In this document: one piece after another, positions 63,865-64,000 of the stretch
Layout: each line of letters starts with the position of its first letter
How positions within the stretch are numbered: position 1 is the first letter of the stretch
Assembly: GCA_022605405.1 (NCBI GenBank)
Contig: JABYQQ010000009.1
Coordinates: 620,001-684,000 of the forward strand
Direction of reading: 5' to 3'
Origin: Earliella scabrosa
Taxonomy: Eukaryota; Basidiomycota; Agaricomycetes; Polyporales; Polyporaceae
Length of the DNA stretch: 64,000 nt
The notes under the pieces: generated by a model
The model's input: only the letters and a program-made list of their open reading frames with translations
What the model was told of the DNA's origin: nothing
Databases searched by the model: none
Made by a program: the position numbers and the translations under genes

Positions 63865-63891
63865 GCCTTGTCGTCGGCACACTCGTCGGCC

Positions 63892-64000
63892 ATGGCTTCT
63901 TCATCCGACGTCCTCGTCCTCACCCTCGGGGTGGTCCTCGCCGCCCTGTACCTCTTCCGCGACCAGCTTTTCGCCGCATCCAAGCCCAAGTCCGTTCCCG
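63892..64000 (+). CDS. CPR1: NADPH-cytochrome P450 reductase, N-terminal part, truncated by window edge
   Basis: The first 36 codons begin MASSSDVLVLTLGVVLAALY, a short polar start followed by a single hydrophobic anchor, then LFRDQLFAASKPKSVP. This matches the N-terminus of basidiomycete CPR, the ER-anchored flavoprotein that passes electrons from NADPH to cytochromes P450. The flavodoxin, FAD and NADP domains lie outside the window, so the call rests on the anchor and linker alone. Confidence 0.8.
   Translation, partial: MASSSDVLVLTLGVVLAALYLFRDQLFAASKPKSVP

Overview
This window is nuclear DNA from a filamentous basidiomycete, probably an agaricomycete. A Polyporales-type white-rot fungus is my best guess, but that is inference. 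The evidence is GC-rich coding sequence, genes split by many 45-80 nt GT-AG introns, single-gene transcription units on both strands, families largely confined to basidiomycetes (DUF6533- and DUF6535-type membrane proteins), and a fungal-type P450 reductase N-terminus at the right edge. There are no bacterial operons, rRNA genes, CRISPR arrays or intact transposons. I assembled exon structures by hand from splice signals, reading phase and family conservation. Where exon coordinates are listed, the phases close exactly.

Layout, left to right: the 3' end of a peroxiredoxin-like gene (+); TIM9 (-); DAHP synthase (+); the 2424-residue morphogenesis scaffold MOR2/TAO3 (+); splicing factor CWF19 (-); a DUF6533-type multi-span protein (-); a mitochondrial CLYBL-type citramalyl-CoA lyase (+); a DUF6535 membrane protein (+); POL12/POLA2 (-); endosulfine IGO1 (-); an unrecognised 710-residue protein (-); protein kinase C PKC1 (+); the DASH subunit DAD1 (-); an SH3-WW-RasGEF CDC25 (-); the ribosome-maturation GTPase EFL1/RIA1 (-); two tandem paralogous ~1.0-1.1 kb-residue-class proteins of unknown function (+, 48525-56537); HUT1-type nucleotide-sugar transporter (-); a STYX pseudophosphatase (-); a ZNG1/CobW GTPase (+); YAE1 (-); and the first codons of NADPH-cytochrome P450 reductase (+).

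Most of these are conserved single-copy housekeeping genes. Polarity and growth signalling (MOR2, PKC1, CDC25, IGO1), chromosome replication and segregation (POLA2, DAD1), ribosome and Fe-S assembly (EFL1, YAE1) and mitochondrial functions (TIM9, CLYBL) lie near one another, but nothing in the sequence shows that they are co-regulated. The strongest candidate for undescribed biology is the tandem pair at 48525-56537. The two proteins share block-by-block similarity and every intron position and phase except one, each appears internally duplicated, and their low-complexity C-terminal tails have diverged. The second candidate is the unknown protein at 29794-32511 with repeated D-x-L-W motifs. 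Other points of note are a STYX homologue that keeps its catalytic cysteine but has lost the arginine, two long perfect inverted repeats in intergenic DNA, micro-exons of 3-16 nt, and an ATG-only first exon in PKC1.
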